Shown: positions 1-10,143 of the stretch, one piece after another
How the letters are laid out: every line of letters begins with the position of its first letter
Numbering within the stretch: the stretch's first letter is position 1
NCBI RefSeq assembly: GCF_003253995.1
Contig: NZ_QKZL01000001.1
Span: 186,001 to 250,000, forward strand
Length of the DNA stretch: 64,000 nucleotides
Origin: Palleronia aestuarii
GTDB lineage: Bacteria; Pseudomonadota; Alphaproteobacteria; Rhodobacterales; Rhodobacteraceae
Direction of reading: 5' to 3'
Position numbers and translations under genes: made by a program
Notes under the pieces: generated by a model
The model's database searches: none
What the model was told of the DNA's origin: nothing
The model's input: the letters and a program-made list of their open reading frames with translations, nothing else

Positions 1-1
1 G

Positions 2-763
2 AAGGACGACGATCTTTCGCATCTCGCGACGCATCTGTCGGAGAGCTGCGAGGTCACCCCGCTGCCCGACCGCGCGCTCCTCGCGCTGCAAGGCCCGCGG
101 GCGGAGGACGTGCTCGAGCAGATCGCGACCGGTGCCGCGGGAATGCGGTTCATGGACGTCGATAGTTTCGCGACCGAGTTCGGGGAGATCTGGGTCTCCC
201 GGTCGGGCTATACAGGCGAGGACGGCTACGAGATCTCGGTCGGGGCGGACCGGGCCGAAGATTTCGCGCGCGCGCTCCTCGACCATCCCGTCGTCGCGCC
301 GATCGGGCTCGGGGCGCGCGATTCGCTGCGGCTCGAGGCGGGGCTCTGCCTCCACGGCACCGATATCGACGAGACGACGAACCCGGTGGAGGCGAATCTC
401 GTCTGGGCGATGCAGAAGGTCCGCCGCCCGGATGGCGGGCGCGCGGGCGGCTATCCAGGCGCCGAGCGCATCGCCCGCGAGCTCGAGACCGGGCCCCTAC
501 GGCTCCGCGTCGGCCTCCTGCCCGAAGGCCGGGCACCGATCCGGGCAGGCGTGGAGCTATTCGCGCGGGAGAATGCGGATGCGCCCACGGGCACGGTGAC
601 CTCCGGCGCGTTCGGGCCTTCGATCGAGCGGCCGATGGCCATGGGCTATGTCGGCATTGACGATTCCGCGGTAGGGACCAAAGTGTGGGCGGAACTCCGG
701 GGCAGACGCGTTCCCGTCACCGTGACCGCCATGCCCTTCCGTCCTGCCACCTACAAACGCTGA
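2..763 (+). CDS. gcvT: Aminomethyltransferase (glycine cleavage T protein), 5'-truncated
   Basis: T protein of the glycine cleavage system; it takes the aminomethyl group from lipoylated GcvH, passes methylene to tetrahydrofolate and releases ammonia. Only the C-terminal 253 residues are in the window; the frame is open from base 2, so the start lies upstream. Seen: [12 protein letters not shown] near the left edge, the family signature GYTGEDGYE, and [21 protein letters not shown]. The C-terminal barrel is complete and ends in TGA 11 bases before gcvH. The order gcvT-gcvH-gcvP on one strand implies a single operon. Any glycine riboswitch would lie upstream, out of view. Confidence 0.95.
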   Translation, partial: KDDDLSHLATHLSESCEVTPLPDRALLALQGPRAEDVLEQIATGAAGMRFMDVDSFATEFGEIWVSRSGYTGEDGYEISVGADRAEDFARALLDHPVVAPIGLGARDSLRLEAGLCLHGTDIDETTNPVEANLVWAMQKVRRPDGGRAGGYPGAERIARELETGPLRLRVGLLPEGRAPIRAGVELFARENADAPTGTVTSGAFGPSIERPMAMGYVGIDDSAVGTKVWAELRGRRVPVTVTAMPFRPATYKR

Positions 764-774
764 GGCTTGAGCTG

Positions 775-1140
775 ATGAAATTCACCGAGGAACACGAATG
801 GCTGCGCCCCGAGGATGACGAGGAAAACGTCGTCACCGTGGGCATCACCGAGCACGCCGCCGAGCAACTGGGCGATCTCGTCTTCGTCGAGCTGCCCGAG
901 GAGGGACTGACGGTCGCCAAGGAGGACGAGGTCGTGGTGATCGAGAGCGTCAAGGCCGCCTCCGACATCATGGCGCCGGTCGATGGCGAGATCATCGAGG
1001 TCAACAGCGCGCTCGTCGAGAATCCCGCCCTTGTCAACGAGGACCCGCTGGGCGCCGGCTGGTTCTTCAAGATGCGGGTCGAGGACATGTCCGACCTGGA
1101 CGCGATGATGGACGAGGCCGCCTACAAGAAGTTCATCTGA
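775..1140 (+). CDS. gcvH: Glycine cleavage system H protein
   Basis: Lipoyl carrier that shuttles the aminomethyl intermediate between P, T and L proteins. 121 residues, normal for the family. The lipoyl-accepting lysine is Lys60 in [10 protein letters not shown], in the usual beta hairpin, and the N-terminal EHEWL is typical. The ATG at 775 was preferred over an in-frame start further upstream because it gives the canonical [11 protein letters not shown]-terminus and sits 11 bases after the gcvT stop. It is the middle gene of the gcvT-gcvH-gcvP operon. Confidence 0.97.
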   Translation: MKFTEEHEWLRPEDDEENVVTVGITEHAAEQLGDLVFVELPEEGLTVAKEDEVVVIESVKAASDIMAPVDGEIIEVNSALVENPALVNEDPLGAGWFFKMRVEDMSDLDAMMDEAAYKKFI

Positions 1141-1178
1141 AGGGTCCGGCCCACGGGCCGACCCGGAACGGAGACCCA

Positions 1179-4022
1179 ATGCCCTTCGAGCCGACCGAAT
1201 ACGACCCCTACGACTTCGCCAATCGCCGCCATATCGGACCCTCGCCCGACGAGATGGCAGCAATGCTGCGCGCCGTGGGGGTCGAGAGCCTCGACGCGCT
1301 GATCGACGAGACGGTGCCGGGCGCGATCCGACAAGATGCGCCGCTCGATTTCGGTCCAGCCCTGTCGGAGCGCGAGCTTCTCTGGCAGCTCAAGCAGGTG
1401 GCACGGAAGAACAAGGTCTTCTCCTCGATGATCGGGCAGGGCTATCACGGGACGGTCACGCCGCCCGCGATCCAGCGCAACATCCTCGAGAATCCGGCCT
1501 GGTACACGGCCTACACGCCCTACCAGCCGGAGATCAGCCAGGGCCGGCTGGAGGCGCTACTGAACTACCAGACGATGATCTGCGACCTTACCGGGCTCGA
1601 CGTGGCCAACGCCTCGCTGCTCGACGAGGCGACGGCGGCGGCGGAGGCGGTCACGATGGCCGAACGCGGATCGAAGTCGAAGGCGCGCGCGGTCTTCGTG
1701 GACCGCGAATGCCATCCCCAGAACATCGACGTGATCCGCACCCGCTGCGAGCCGCTCGGGATCGAGGTGATCGTGGGCGATCCGGCGGAGATGGACGCGG
1801 GCTCGGTCTTCGCGGGCATCTTCCAGTATCCCGGCACGCATGGCGGCCTTTCGGATTTCAGCGATCAGATCGCGGCGCTGCACGAGGCGCAGGGTCTGGG
1901 CATCGTCATCGCCGATCCGATGGCGCTGACGCTCCTGAAGGAGCCCGCCGCGATGGGCGCCGACATCGCCGTCGGATCGACCCAGCGCTTCGGCGTGCCG
2001 ATGGGCTATGGCGGCCCCCATGCGGCCTACATGGCCTGCCGCGACGGGCTCAAGCGGTCGATGCCCGGCCGGATCGTCGGCGTCTCCGTCGATGCGCGGG
2101 GCAACCCGGCATACCGGCTGAGCCTGCAGACGCGGGAGCAGCATATCCGCCGGGAGAAGGCCACCTCGAACGTCTGTACGGCGCAGGCGCTCCTCGCCGT
2201 CATGGCGTCCTTCTACGCGGTGTTCCACGGGCCGGAGGGTCTGAAGGCGATCGCGCAGCGCATTCACCTCAAGGCGGTGCGGGTGTCCGATGCCCTGCGC
2301 GCGGCGGGGTTCGAGACCGGGCCGGAGAGTTTCTTCGATACGCTCACGGTCGAATGCGGCCCCTTGCGCGGCGCGATCTTCGACTCGGCGGCCGCATCGC
2401 GGATCAACCTGCGAAAGGTCGGGAAGACGAAGCTCGGCATCACGCTCGACGAGACGACGCGGGGCGAAACGATCGACCGGCTTCTCGCGGCGTTCGGCCT
2501 GCACGATGCCGTTCCTGCGGATGAGGCTCGCTACCGCCTCCCCGAAACGCTCCTGCGCCAGAGCGCGTACCTGACTCACCCGGTCTTCCACATGAACCGG
2601 GCGGAGACGGAGATGATGCGCTACATGCGGCGTCTGTCCGACCGCGACCTTGCGCTCGACCGGGCGATGATCCCGCTCGGTTCCTGCACGATGAAGCTCA
2701 ACGCCGCCGCGGAGATGATGCCGATCTCCTGGCCGGAATTCTCCGGCATCCATCCCTTCGCGCCTGCCGACCAGGCGGAGGGCTATGCGGAGATGCTGGC
2801 CGATCTGTCGGCGAAGCTCTGCGTCATCACCGGCTACGACGCGATGTCGATGCAGCCCAATTCCGGCGCGCAGGGCGAGTATGCGGGGCTCCTGACCATC
2901 CGGCGCTTCCACGAGGCCAACGGGGAAGGGCATCGCAAGATCTGCCTCATCCCGGTCAACGCGCACGGCACGAACCCCGCCTCCGCGCAGATGTGCGGGA
3001 TGAAGGTCGTCGTGGTGAAATGCACCGCGCGAGGCGATATCGACGTCGAGGATTTTCGCGCCAAGGCCGAGGCCGCGGGTGGTGACCTCGCGGCCTGCAT
3101 GATCACCTATCCCTCGACCCACGGCGTCTTCGAGGAGAACGTGCGCGAGATCTGCGAGATCACGCATACCCACGGCGGGCAGGTCTATCTCGACGGGGCC
3201 AACCTCAACGCGATGGTGGGGCTCGCGAAGCCCGGCGAGATCGGGGCCGATGTCAGCCACCTGAACCTCCACAAGACCTTCTGCATCCCGCATGGCGGCG
3301 GCGGCCCGGGCATGGGGCCGATCGGGGTGCGCGCGCATCTCGCCCCGCACCTGCCGGGCCACGGGGCGTCGAACGGCGAGGGCGCCGTGAGTGGCGCGCC
3401 GTTCGGCTCCGCGTCGATCCTGCCGATCAGCTGGGCCTATTGCCTGATGATGGGGGGCGAGGGGCTCACGCAGGCCACGAAGGTCGCGATCCTGAGCGCG
3501 AACTACATCGCCGCGCGTCTCGACGGGGCCTACGACGTGCTCTACCGCGGGCGGGGCGGACGGGTCGCGCATGAATGCATCATCGACACCCGGCCCTTCG
3601 ACAAGTCCGCGGGCGTGACCGTGGACGACATCGCGAAGCGTCTGACGGACAACGGCTTCCATGCGCCTACGATGAGCTGGCCCGTCGCGGGCACGCTGAT
3701 GGTGGAGCCCACCGAGAGCGAGACGATGGCCGAACTCGATCGCTTCTGCGACGCGATGCTCGCGATCCGTGCGGAGATCAAGGCGATCGAGGACGGCGGC
3801 GACCGGGAGAACAACCCGCTGAAGAACGCGCCGCACACGGTCGCGGACCTCGTGGGCGAATGGGATCGCCCCTACAGCCGCGAGACGGGTTGCTACCCCG
3901 CCGGATCGTTCCACGTCGATAAGTACTGGCCGCCGGTCAACCGGGTGGACAACGCCTATGGCGACCGCAACCTCGTCTGCACCTGTCCGCCGCTCGAGAG
4001 CTACCAGGAGGCCGCCGAGTAA
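1179..4022 (+). CDS. gcvP: Glycine dehydrogenase (decarboxylating), P protein
   Basis: PLP enzyme that decarboxylates glycine and loads the remaining aminomethyl group on lipoyl-GcvH. 947 residues, so the single-chain form with N- and C-terminal halves fused rather than split GcvPA/GcvPB. The Schiff-base lysine is Lys699 in [18 protein letters not shown], followed by the glycine-rich loop. The N-terminus holds FANRHIGPS-like sequence ([14 protein letters not shown]). Last gene of the gcv operon; 38 bases separate it from gcvH. The stop at 4022 is convergent with the DUF2254 gene on the other strand. Confidence 0.98.
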   Translation: MPFEPTEYDPYDFANRRHIGPSPDEMAAMLRAVGVESLDALIDETVPGAIRQDAPLDFGPALSERELLWQLKQVARKNKVFSSMIGQGYHGTVTPPAIQRNILENPAWYTAYTPYQPEISQGRLEALLNYQTMICDLTGLDVANASLLDEATAAAEAVTMAERGSKSKARAVFVDRECHPQNIDVIRTRCEPLGIEVIVGDPAEMDAGSVFAGIFQYPGTHGGLSDFSDQIAALHEAQGLGIVIADPMALTLLKEPAAMGADIAVGSTQRFGVPMGYGGPHAAYMACRDGLKRSMPGRIVGVSVDARGNPAYRLSLQTREQHIRREKATSNVCTAQALLAVMASFYAVFHGPEGLKAIAQRIHLKAVRVSDALRAAGFETGPESFFDTLTVECGPLRGAIFDSAAASRINLRKVGKTKLGITLDETTRGETIDRLLAAFGLHDAVPADEARYRLPETLLRQSAYLTHPVFHMNRAETEMMRYMRRLSDRDLALDRAMIPLGSCTMKLNAAAEMMPISWPEFSGIHPFAPADQAEGYAEMLADLSAKLCVITGYDAMSMQPNSGAQGEYAGLLTIRRFHEANGEGHRKICLIPVNAHGTNPASAQMCGMKVVVVKCTARGDIDVEDFRAKAEAAGGDLAACMITYPSTHGVFEENVREICEITHTHGGQVYLDGANLNAMVGLAKPGEIGADVSHLNLHKTFCIPHGGGGPGMGPIGVRAHLAPHLPGHGASNGEGAVSGAPFGSASILPISWAYCLMMGGEGLTQATKVAILSANYIAARLDGAYDVLYRGRGGRVAHECIIDTRPFDKSAGVTVDDIAKRLTDNGFHAPTMSWPVAGTLMVEPTESETMAELDRFCDAMLAIRAEIKAIEDGGDRENNPLKNAPHTVADLVGEWDRPYSRETGCYPAGSFHVDKYWPPVNRVDNAYGDRNLVCTCPPLESYQEAAE

Positions 4023-4044
4023 GCTTGCCCTGCCTTGGGCGGTG

Positions 4045-5316
4045 TCAGTCGCTCTTGGCCACCGCCACCCGGCGTAGCCAGTCGCGATGCTCTTCGATGA
4101 TCTGCTCGGGCAGCGTGATCCGAAGCGCCCGGTCCGAGGCCGCCAGCGCGGCCTCGCGCATGGCTCGATCCTCGCCGGCCGCGAGGGTGGCCAGCGCCTT
4201 CTGCAGCCGTACCTGGACCTCGATCGTCGAGGCGCCGTCCCGCGCGATCGAATCGAATGCGTCCCTTACGAGGTCTTCCGATGTCACGGGCGGGATCCAG
4301 ATGCTCGGGAAGTGCGGGCCCTCCCGTTCGTTCGGGGCCCGCTCGTCGCGGAACTCGCGCAGGACGCGGACGAGGCGGCTGATGACGTCGATGGCGGTGC
4401 CTGGATCATTGATACCGGGCGACAGGGCGCGCTGGGCGATCTCGGTCAGCACGATCACGCCGAACCGGGGATCCTGGTCGAACACGCGGTGACCGCCGAT
4501 CGTGAAGGCTTTGCGCGCCGTGGCATCCTTGAGGTCGCCGGTATGCAGGATCAGCGGATCGCCCTCGGTGACGAACATGCCCGGTGCAGCCATCAGGAAC
4601 ACCTGCCCCGAGCTGTCGGCCGCCCCCTCGACCAGGGCCGCAAGATCAACGTGTTGAACGTAACCGGTCGTCCAGGCCGGGATGGTGAGGGCCCGTGCCG
4701 GGATCTCGAGTTGGCCCTCGGTGAGCGGCCGCGCGCCGAGGCAGGGCCAGTCCACCCGCTCGCGAACGGCCGCAAGGGCGGCGTCCTCGATCCGACGGGT
4801 GGTCTCCAACACACTGCCGAGATCACTCAACTGATCGATCCAGCGCAGGATCGCGGCGACCACGAGGGCGACCACGACCAGGGTAAAGAACAGGATTACC
4901 GCGGAGGAGCGGCCCGTATAGTACCCGGTGTCGATGACGATCAGGCTGACCAGCGAGAAGATGAAGGCGCCGAGGAAGCTGGCGAGAACGCTTTGGGTTG
5001 TCGAATCTTCGATCAGGACCTGGTGGGAGCGGGGTGTGACTTGACTGGACGCGGTTTGTCGCGCCGCCACCATGATCGACAGCGAGAAGATCGTCACGGC
5101 CAGCATGCTCGACGCGATGATCTTGACGATCTCCGACACAGACCCTTCGCTCAGATTGTTGGCGATGGCATCGGGAACGTATCGCGACAGAGGGCGCGCC
5201 AGCAGCGCCGCGACCACGGCGAGCATCGCGATCAGGGCGGCGCGAATCCAGAGTTTTCGGGACAGCCGCCGTATCCGGAAGAAGGTCTTCGACAGGCCTG
5301 CCTCGTTCAACTTCAT
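4045..5316 (-). CDS. DUF2254 family membrane protein
   Basis: Predicted inner-membrane protein of 423 residues, function unknown. Four hydrophobic segments fill the N-terminal part (about residues 25-41, 67-84, 110-128 and 139-157), followed by a soluble C-terminal domain with the family-typical stretches [11 protein letters not shown] and [14 protein letters not shown]. This arrangement is that of DUF2254. An AAAGG ribosome site lies a few bases ahead of the ATG. It stands alone, convergent with gcvP, and its 5' end faces tRNA-Ala. Assignment is by recalled family motifs. Confidence 0.8.
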   Translation of the reverse strand: MKLNEAGLSKTFFRIRRLSRKLWIRAALIAMLAVVAALLARPLSRYVPDAIANNLSEGSVSEIVKIIASSMLAVTIFSLSIMVAARQTASSQVTPRSHQVLIEDSTTQSVLASFLGAFIFSLVSLIVIDTGYYTGRSSAVILFFTLVVVALVVAAILRWIDQLSDLGSVLETTRRIEDAALAAVRERVDWPCLGARPLTEGQLEIPARALTIPAWTTGYVQHVDLAALVEGAADSSGQVFLMAAPGMFVTEGDPLILHTGDLKDATARKAFTIGGHRVFDQDPRFGVIVLTEIAQRALSPGINDPGTAIDVISRLVRVLREFRDERAPNEREGPHFPSIWIPPVTSEDLVRDAFDSIARDGASTIEVQVRLQKALATLAAGEDRAMREAALAASDRALRITLPEQIIEEHRDWLRRVAVAKSD

Positions 5317-5432
5317 TTCGCACCTTTCCCCAAAAGCCGACGACGGTCTCCATGGGCCACGCGACGATGGCGAAAGACCACGCCTTCACGATCTTGACAA
5401 GCTTCGTGGATTCGTTCACCCACCGCGCCAGT

Positions 5433-5508
<76 letters not shown>

Positions 5509-5554
5509 GTTTTCCGCATCATGCGCCGTGTCCTGCAGACCTTCACGGTTCTGC

Positions 5555-6757
5555 CTAGGCCCTCAGATAGACGTCGAGTCCTTCGAGTAGGTTAAGACAG
5601 CTTGAGAGCTGCGCCTTCGACACGAACTCGTCGGCCTTGTGCGCTTGCGCAATGTCGCCGGGCCCGCAGATCGCGGCTGCCATGCCGATCTGCTGAAAAA
5701 GGCCCGCCTCCGTTCCGAAGGCCACGACCTCCGCCCCGTTCGCGCCGGTGAGCGCGCACGCGACGTCGCGCGCCTCGTTCTCCGTGACGGGGGCGAGGCC
5801 GGCGACTTCGCCGATCACCTCCGTCGCGATGGTCGAACCGGGATGGACCGCGCGCATGGCGGGCAGGAGCACGTCGTTGCAGTAATCGCGCATCGTTCGG
5901 ATCACGTGGTCGAAATCGGCCCGCGCCACGGGGCGGAGTTCCCAGTCGACCTGCGCGTCGCCCGCGATCACGTTATGCGCGACGCCCCCCGCGATCCGGC
6001 CGACCTGCAGAGTCGTTCCCGGCGGATCGAAGCGCGACCCGTCCGGCGCGCGGAGCGCAAGCTCGCCGCGGAGCGACAGGAGGCGGGTGACGAACATCGT
6101 CGCGAATTCGATCGCGGAGACGCCCTTGTCGGGCTGGCTGCCATGCCCCTCGAGTCCGCGGAAGCGCGTTGTGTACTCGCAGCACCCCTTATGCCCCTCG
6201 ACCACACGCATGGAGGTGGGCTCCCCGATGAGCGCGAAGGCGGGCCGGAACGGCCAGTCCGTCATTGCGGCGGTGAGTTGCCGCGCGCCGAGGCAGCCGA
6301 CCTCCTCGTCGTAGGTCACGCAGACATGCAACGGCCGGCGGAGGGTCCCCCTGGCATAGAGCGGCGCGGTGGCGAGGATCGCGGCGAGAAACCCCTTCAT
6401 GTCGCATGTGCCGCGCCCATACAGCCTCTCGCCGTCGTCGCGCATGACGAAGGGGTCGGAGCTCCAGCCCGGCTCCTCCGCGGGGACGACGTCGGCATGA
6501 CCCGAGAGGACGATACCGCCGTCCGTCTCCGGCCCGAAGGTGGCGAAGAGGTTCGCCTTCTCTCCGGTCGGATCCTCGAGGATCCGGCATCGCGCCCCGA
6601 GCGCGTCGAGCCGGTCGGCCATCGTGTCGATCGTGGCCCGGTTCGACGCGGAGGAGATCGTCGGCTGCGCGATCAATTCGTCCAGATGCGCAATCGTGCG
6701 GTCGAGCGCTTCGGTCACGGCTTCACGACGAGCTTGCGCGGATAGTTGCAGAGACAT
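5555..6757 (-). CDS. argE: M20 family N-acyl deacetylase, ArgE-like
   Basis: Zinc hydrolase of the ArgE/DapE/ACY1 family, by sequence closest to acetylornithine deacetylase. Visible signature parts: [14 protein letters not shown] (first metal ligand), [25 protein letters not shown] (catalytic glutamates) and GTEAGLFQ near the C-terminus. Start at ATG 6757 gives 400 residues and overlaps the 3' end of the neighbouring M24 peptidase gene by 43 bases; a GTG at 6718 would give 387 residues and a four-base GTGA overlap, so the start is uncertain. Pairing with an ectoine-hydrolase-like gene suggests the substrate may be N-acetyl-diaminobutyrate rather than acetylornithine; that is inference. Confidence 0.85.
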   Translation of the reverse strand: MSLQLSAQARREAVTEALDRTIAHLDELIAQPTISSASNRATIDTMADRLDALGARCRILEDPTGEKANLFATFGPETDGGIVLSGHADVVPAEEPGWSSDPFVMRDDGERLYGRGTCDMKGFLAAILATAPLYARGTLRRPLHVCVTYDEEVGCLGARQLTAAMTDWPFRPAFALIGEPTSMRVVEGHKGCCEYTTRFRGLEGHGSQPDKGVSAIEFATMFVTRLLSLRGELALRAPDGSRFDPPGTTLQVGRIAGGVAHNVIAGDAQVDWELRPVARADFDHVIRTMRDYCNDVLLPAMRAVHPGSTIATEVIGEVAGLAPVTENEARDVACALTGANGAEVVAFGTEAGLFQQIGMAAAICGPGDIAQAHKADEFVSKAQLSSCLNLLEGLDVYLRA

Positions 6758-7899
6758 TCCGCGTGCCCGCCCTCGCGGATGAGGATCGTCTCCGTGATCT
6801 CGAGCCCCCAATCCTCCATCCAGAGCGCAGGCATGAAGTGGAACGTCATCCCGGGCTTCAGTTCCGTCCGGTCGCTTTCGCGGATCGAGACCGTGTGCTC
6901 GCCCCAATCGGGGGGGTAGGAGAGGCCCACGGCATAGCCCATCCGGCCCGACCGCTCGATCCCGGCCTTCCGCAGGACCGCCATCATGGCATTGGCGATG
7001 TCGCAGGCGCGATTGCCCGCCCGCGCGGCATCGAGGCCTGCCTCGATCCCCTCGACGAGCGCGGCCTCGGCGTTGAGCATGTCCTGTGGCGGAGTGCCGA
7101 GGAACACCGTCCGGCAGAGCGGCGCGTGGTAACGGCGATGGCAGCCGGAGATCTCGAAAAACGTGGCCTCCCCCGCTGCGAACGGCCGCCCGTCCCACGT
7201 CAGGTGCGCCGCCGCCGCGTCGGGCCCCGAGGGCAGGAGCGGCACGATCGCCGGGTAATCGCCCCAGGCATCGTCGACGCCTCTGAGCGCATCGCGGTAG
7301 ATCTCGGCCACGAGGTCGTTCTTCGGCAGGCCCGGCTCCACCCGTTCCATGATCCCCTCGATCATCTTCGTACTGATCGCGCCGGCCTTGCGCATGAAAT
7401 CGAGTTCGTCGGTCGATTTCACGGTTCGCTGCCAGTTGCAGAGGTTGGTCGCGTCGTGGAACGCGGCCTTAGGCATCTCCGTGCGGAGGACCTCCATCGC
7501 GCGGGCGGTGAAATAGTAGTTCTCCATTTCCACCCCGATCCGGCCCGCCTCGAAGCCGCGCTCGGCCATCAGGGTTGCAAGCGTCTGCATCGGGTGTCGC
7601 TCGTCGGACTGAATGTAATCGTCGGAGTAGTCGGACACGTGGTCGTCGTCCATCCAGACGGTCCGCTTCGCGCCGAACCCGTCCATCCGCCGCCCCCACC
7701 AGACGGGATCGCCCTCGTGGCCGAGAAGCACGCCCTGGTGGACGTAGAAGGACCAGCCGTCGTAGCCCGTGAGCCACGCCATGTTGGACGGGTTCGTCAC
7801 GAAGAGCGCATCGAGCCCTTCATTCGCCATGGCGGAGCGAACGAGGCCAAGCCGCCGGTCGAATTCCGCGCGCGAAAAGGGCAATCGTTTCTCGGTCAT
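6715..7899 (-). CDS. doeA: M24 family hydrolase, ectoine hydrolase (DoeA/EutD)-like
   Basis: Creatinase/aminopeptidase P-fold hydrolase. The N-terminus (PSNMAWLTGYDGWSFYVHQ) and the segments GDYPAIVPLLPSG, HLTWDGRPFAAGEATFFEI and GLSYPPDWGEHTVS fit ectoine hydrolase, which opens the ectoine ring to N-acetyl-2,4-diaminobutyrate. The protein is 394 residues from ATG 7899, which is preceded by a GGGGAG ribosome site; a longer frame upstream lacks family similarity. The usual aspartate metal ligands of M24 metalloenzymes are not conserved in order, as is general for this subfamily. It is transcribed with the M20 deacetylase gene that overlaps its 3' end. Ectoine transporter and regulator genes are not beside it, so substrate is probable, not certain. 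Confidence 0.8.
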   Translation of the reverse strand: MTEKRLPFSRAEFDRRLGLVRSAMANEGLDALFVTNPSNMAWLTGYDGWSFYVHQGVLLGHEGDPVWWGRRMDGFGAKRTVWMDDDHVSDYSDDYIQSDERHPMQTLATLMAERGFEAGRIGVEMENYYFTARAMEVLRTEMPKAAFHDATNLCNWQRTVKSTDELDFMRKAGAISTKMIEGIMERVEPGLPKNDLVAEIYRDALRGVDDAWGDYPAIVPLLPSGPDAAAAHLTWDGRPFAAGEATFFEISGCHRRYHAPLCRTVFLGTPPQDMLNAEAALVEGIEAGLDAARAGNRACDIANAMMAVLRKAGIERSGRMGYAVGLSYPPDWGEHTVSIRESDRTELKPGMTFHFMPALWMEDWGLEITETILIREGGHAECLCNYPRKLVVKP

Positions 7900-8001
7900 C
7901 CATCGCTCCCCGCGGTCATTTCGGCGGTGATGAAGGGCCAATCGCAAGGCGGGGTCAAGCCGAAGCGCGGTGCGCCGGACCCGGTCGCATCAGAGGGCGG
8001 G

Positions 8002-9210
8002 CTACGGTGTCACCGCACTGCGCCGGCCCATGAAGACCACCGCGCAGACCCCCATCAGCGCCATCGACAGCAGGAACGGTGCCCCTGGCAGATAGACGGG
8101 GGCGCCCTTGCCGGTGAAGAGCCAGAAGACCTGCGTCATGATGAGCGGGGAGACGATCATCGCGAGCGCCCCGGCGCTCGTCAGGAGCCCCTGCAGGCCG
8201 CCTTGCGCATTGTCGGGGATCGCCCGGGACATGAGCCCCTGCAGCGCGGGGGTCACCACCGCGCCCAGCGCCGCGAGCGGGGTGAGGATGAGCGCGATCG
8301 TGCCGTCGGCGACGAAGGCCAGGACCACGAATGCGAAGGCGTTGAAGACAAGCCCGTAGATCACGGTACCCCTGTCGCCGAGATAGCGCAGGATCAGACG
8401 GATGAGTCCCGCCTGGACGATCGCGAGCGCGATGCCGAAGGCCGCGAGCGACAGCCCGATCATCCGCGGGTCCCAGCCGAAGCGCGCCTTGGCAAAATAG
8501 GCCCAGATCGCGGGATAGACGAAGAAGGCCACCTGATAGAGGAAGAACATCGCGACGAGCCGGGTCACACCCGGCATGCGGCCGATATCGAGCAATGCGC
8601 CGAGCGGATTGGCCCGCCGCCAGGCGAAGGGGCGCCTGATCCGGTCGGTGACGGTCTCCGGCAGGATGAAGTATCCGAAACAGAGATTGAGCGCGGCGAG
8701 GGCCGCGGCGGCGTAGAAGGGCGCCCGCGTCCCCCATTCCGCGAGGATACCGCCGAGGATCGGGCCGAGCACGAAGCCGAGGCCGAAGGAGGCTCCGACG
8801 AGGCCGAACCGTGCCGCCTTCTCCTCGGGCGAGGAAATGTCGGCGATGAAGGCGGTGGCCGTCGATTGCGTGGACGCCGCGATCCCGCCCACGATCCGTC
8901 CGGCGAGAAGCACCCAGACCGATCCCGCCATCGCGATCACGAGGTAATCGAGGCTCATCACCCCGAGAGAGACGAGCAGGACCGGCCTGCGGCCGAACCG
9001 GTCGCTCAGCGATCCGAGGAGCGGCCCGCAGAGGAATTGCATGAAGGCGAAGGAGGTCGAGAGGATCCCGCCCCAGATCGCGGCATGTGCCAGCGTGCCG
9101 CCATCGACCTCCTGGATCAGGTCGGGCATCACGGGGATGACGAGGCCGATCCCCATGGCGTCGATGACCAGCGTCATCAGGATGAAGATCAGCGGCAGGC
9201 GCTGGGACAT
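8002..9210 (-). CDS. MFS transporter, TetA/DHA1-like drug-proton antiporter
   Basis: Twelve-segment major facilitator protein of 402 residues in the inner membrane. Seen: motif A in the loop between segments 2 and 3 (GSLSDRFGRRPVLLVS), the acidic residue in segment 1 (LVIDAMGIGLVIPVMPDL) and motif C in segment 5 (GFVLGPILGG). These place it with TetA-type proton-coupled exporters of the DHA1 group; the substrate cannot be told from sequence. The start ATG 9210 (MSQRLPLIF) was preferred to one 15 codons upstream because the extra segment is not membrane-like. It lies downstream of, and on the same strand as, the PcaD-like gene, with about 100 bases between. Confidence 0.85.
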   Translation of the reverse strand: MSQRLPLIFILMTLVIDAMGIGLVIPVMPDLIQEVDGGTLAHAAIWGGILSTSFAFMQFLCGPLLGSLSDRFGRRPVLLVSLGVMSLDYLVIAMAGSVWVLLAGRIVGGIAASTQSTATAFIADISSPEEKAARFGLVGASFGLGFVLGPILGGILAEWGTRAPFYAAAALAALNLCFGYFILPETVTDRIRRPFAWRRANPLGALLDIGRMPGVTRLVAMFFLYQVAFFVYPAIWAYFAKARFGWDPRMIGLSLAAFGIALAIVQAGLIRLILRYLGDRGTVIYGLVFNAFAFVVLAFVADGTIALILTPLAALGAVVTPALQGLMSRAIPDNAQGGLQGLLTSAGALAMIVSPLIMTQVFWLFTGKGAPVYLPGAPFLLSMALMGVCAVVFMGRRSAVTP

Positions 9211-9315
9211 CGGGCCTCCGGGGCGGCAGATGCAGGAATGGGGTCGTGTGGGCATGGAGGGCCAGGGGGGGCGAAGTCAACACTTCGCGCGGCGATCCTT
9301 TGCCGATTGGGTCTT

Positions 9316-10134
9316 TCAGGGCGCGCCGCGCCCATCTCCGGCTGTCGTGGAATGGCCGATACGCCGGACGAAATCGCCGATCACGTCCGCGACGTCCTGC
9401 GGCGCCTCGACGCAGGGCAGATGTCCCGCGCCGCGGATGAGGTGGAAGTCCGACCCGGCGATGAGGGCGGCCGTCTCCCGCACGAGATCGGGCGGCGTCG
9501 AGCCGTCCGCGCTGCCCGCGAGAACGAGCGTCGGCAAGGTGAGCCGCGCCGTCGCCGCCATCAGGTCGGTTCCCGAGATCGCGGCCGCGCACCCGGCATA
9601 GCCCTCGAGCGGTGTCCGCTCGAAAAGGTTCGCCCACTGGGCAAGATCGGGCGTCGCGCGGAACGACGCGGAGAACCACCGCTCCATCATCGTGCCGGAG
9701 AGCGCCGCGAGACCCTCGGCGCGTGCGAGGTCGATCCGGTCCTGCCAGCTTTCCGTGGTTCCGATCTTTGCCGCGGTGTTCGACAGGACGAGGGCGCGAA
9801 CGAGGTCGAGCCGCTTTACCGCGAGGGCCTGCGCGATCATGCCCCCGATGGAAAGGCCGACGAAGACGCACTCGCGCACCTCCAGCCGGTCGAGGAGCCG
9901 TTCAGCGTCGGTGACGAGCGCGCCCATCGCATAGGGGGCGGGCGGACAATCGCTGAGCCCGTGGCCGCGCAGATCGTAGCGGAGACACCGGAGCCCCACG
10001 GGCAGGAGCGGCACCACCGCGTCCCAGACGCGCAGATCGGTGCCGAGCGCATGGGACAGCACGATGGCCGGCCCGTCGGGGTCTCCTTCGTCGCGGTAAT
10101 GGACGTGCAGCCCACCCAGATCTGCGATCGGCAC
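9316..10134 (-). CDS. Alpha/beta hydrolase, 3-oxoadipate enol-lactonase (PcaD)-like
   Basis: Alpha/beta-hydrolase of 272 residues. The nucleophile elbow is GLSIGG with Ser95; an aspartate in LVLAGSADGSTPP and the histidine in GAGHLPCVE complete the triad. The early motif LSHALGTDLRVWD and YDLRGHGLSD are typical of PcaD, which opens 3-oxoadipate enol-lactone in the protocatechuate pathway. No other pca gene is nearby, so the real substrate may differ. Third gene of a leftward unit: 9 bases after the ammonia-lyase stop. Confidence 0.72.
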   Translation of the reverse strand: MPIADLGGLHVHYRDEGDPDGPAIVLSHALGTDLRVWDAVVPLLPVGLRCLRYDLRGHGLSDCPPAPYAMGALVTDAERLLDRLEVRECVFVGLSIGGMIAQALAVKRLDLVRALVLSNTAAKIGTTESWQDRIDLARAEGLAALSGTMMERWFSASFRATPDLAQWANLFERTPLEGYAGCAAAISGTDLMAATARLTLPTLVLAGSADGSTPPDLVRETAALIAGSDFHLIRGAGHLPCVEAPQDVADVIGDFVRRIGHSTTAGDGRGAP

Positions 10135-10143
10135 GGCGGCTCC

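Noticed and set aside
1557-3914. An open frame of 785 codons antisense to gcvP
   Set aside because: A mirror of the gcvP codon pattern; gcvP itself matches the P protein over its whole length.
5326-5419. A short leftward coding-looking peptide ([19 protein letters not shown]...) ahead of the DUF2254 gene
   Set aside because: It continues in a wrong frame into the DUF2254 gene and lacks a stop of its own near the start; probably leader sequence.
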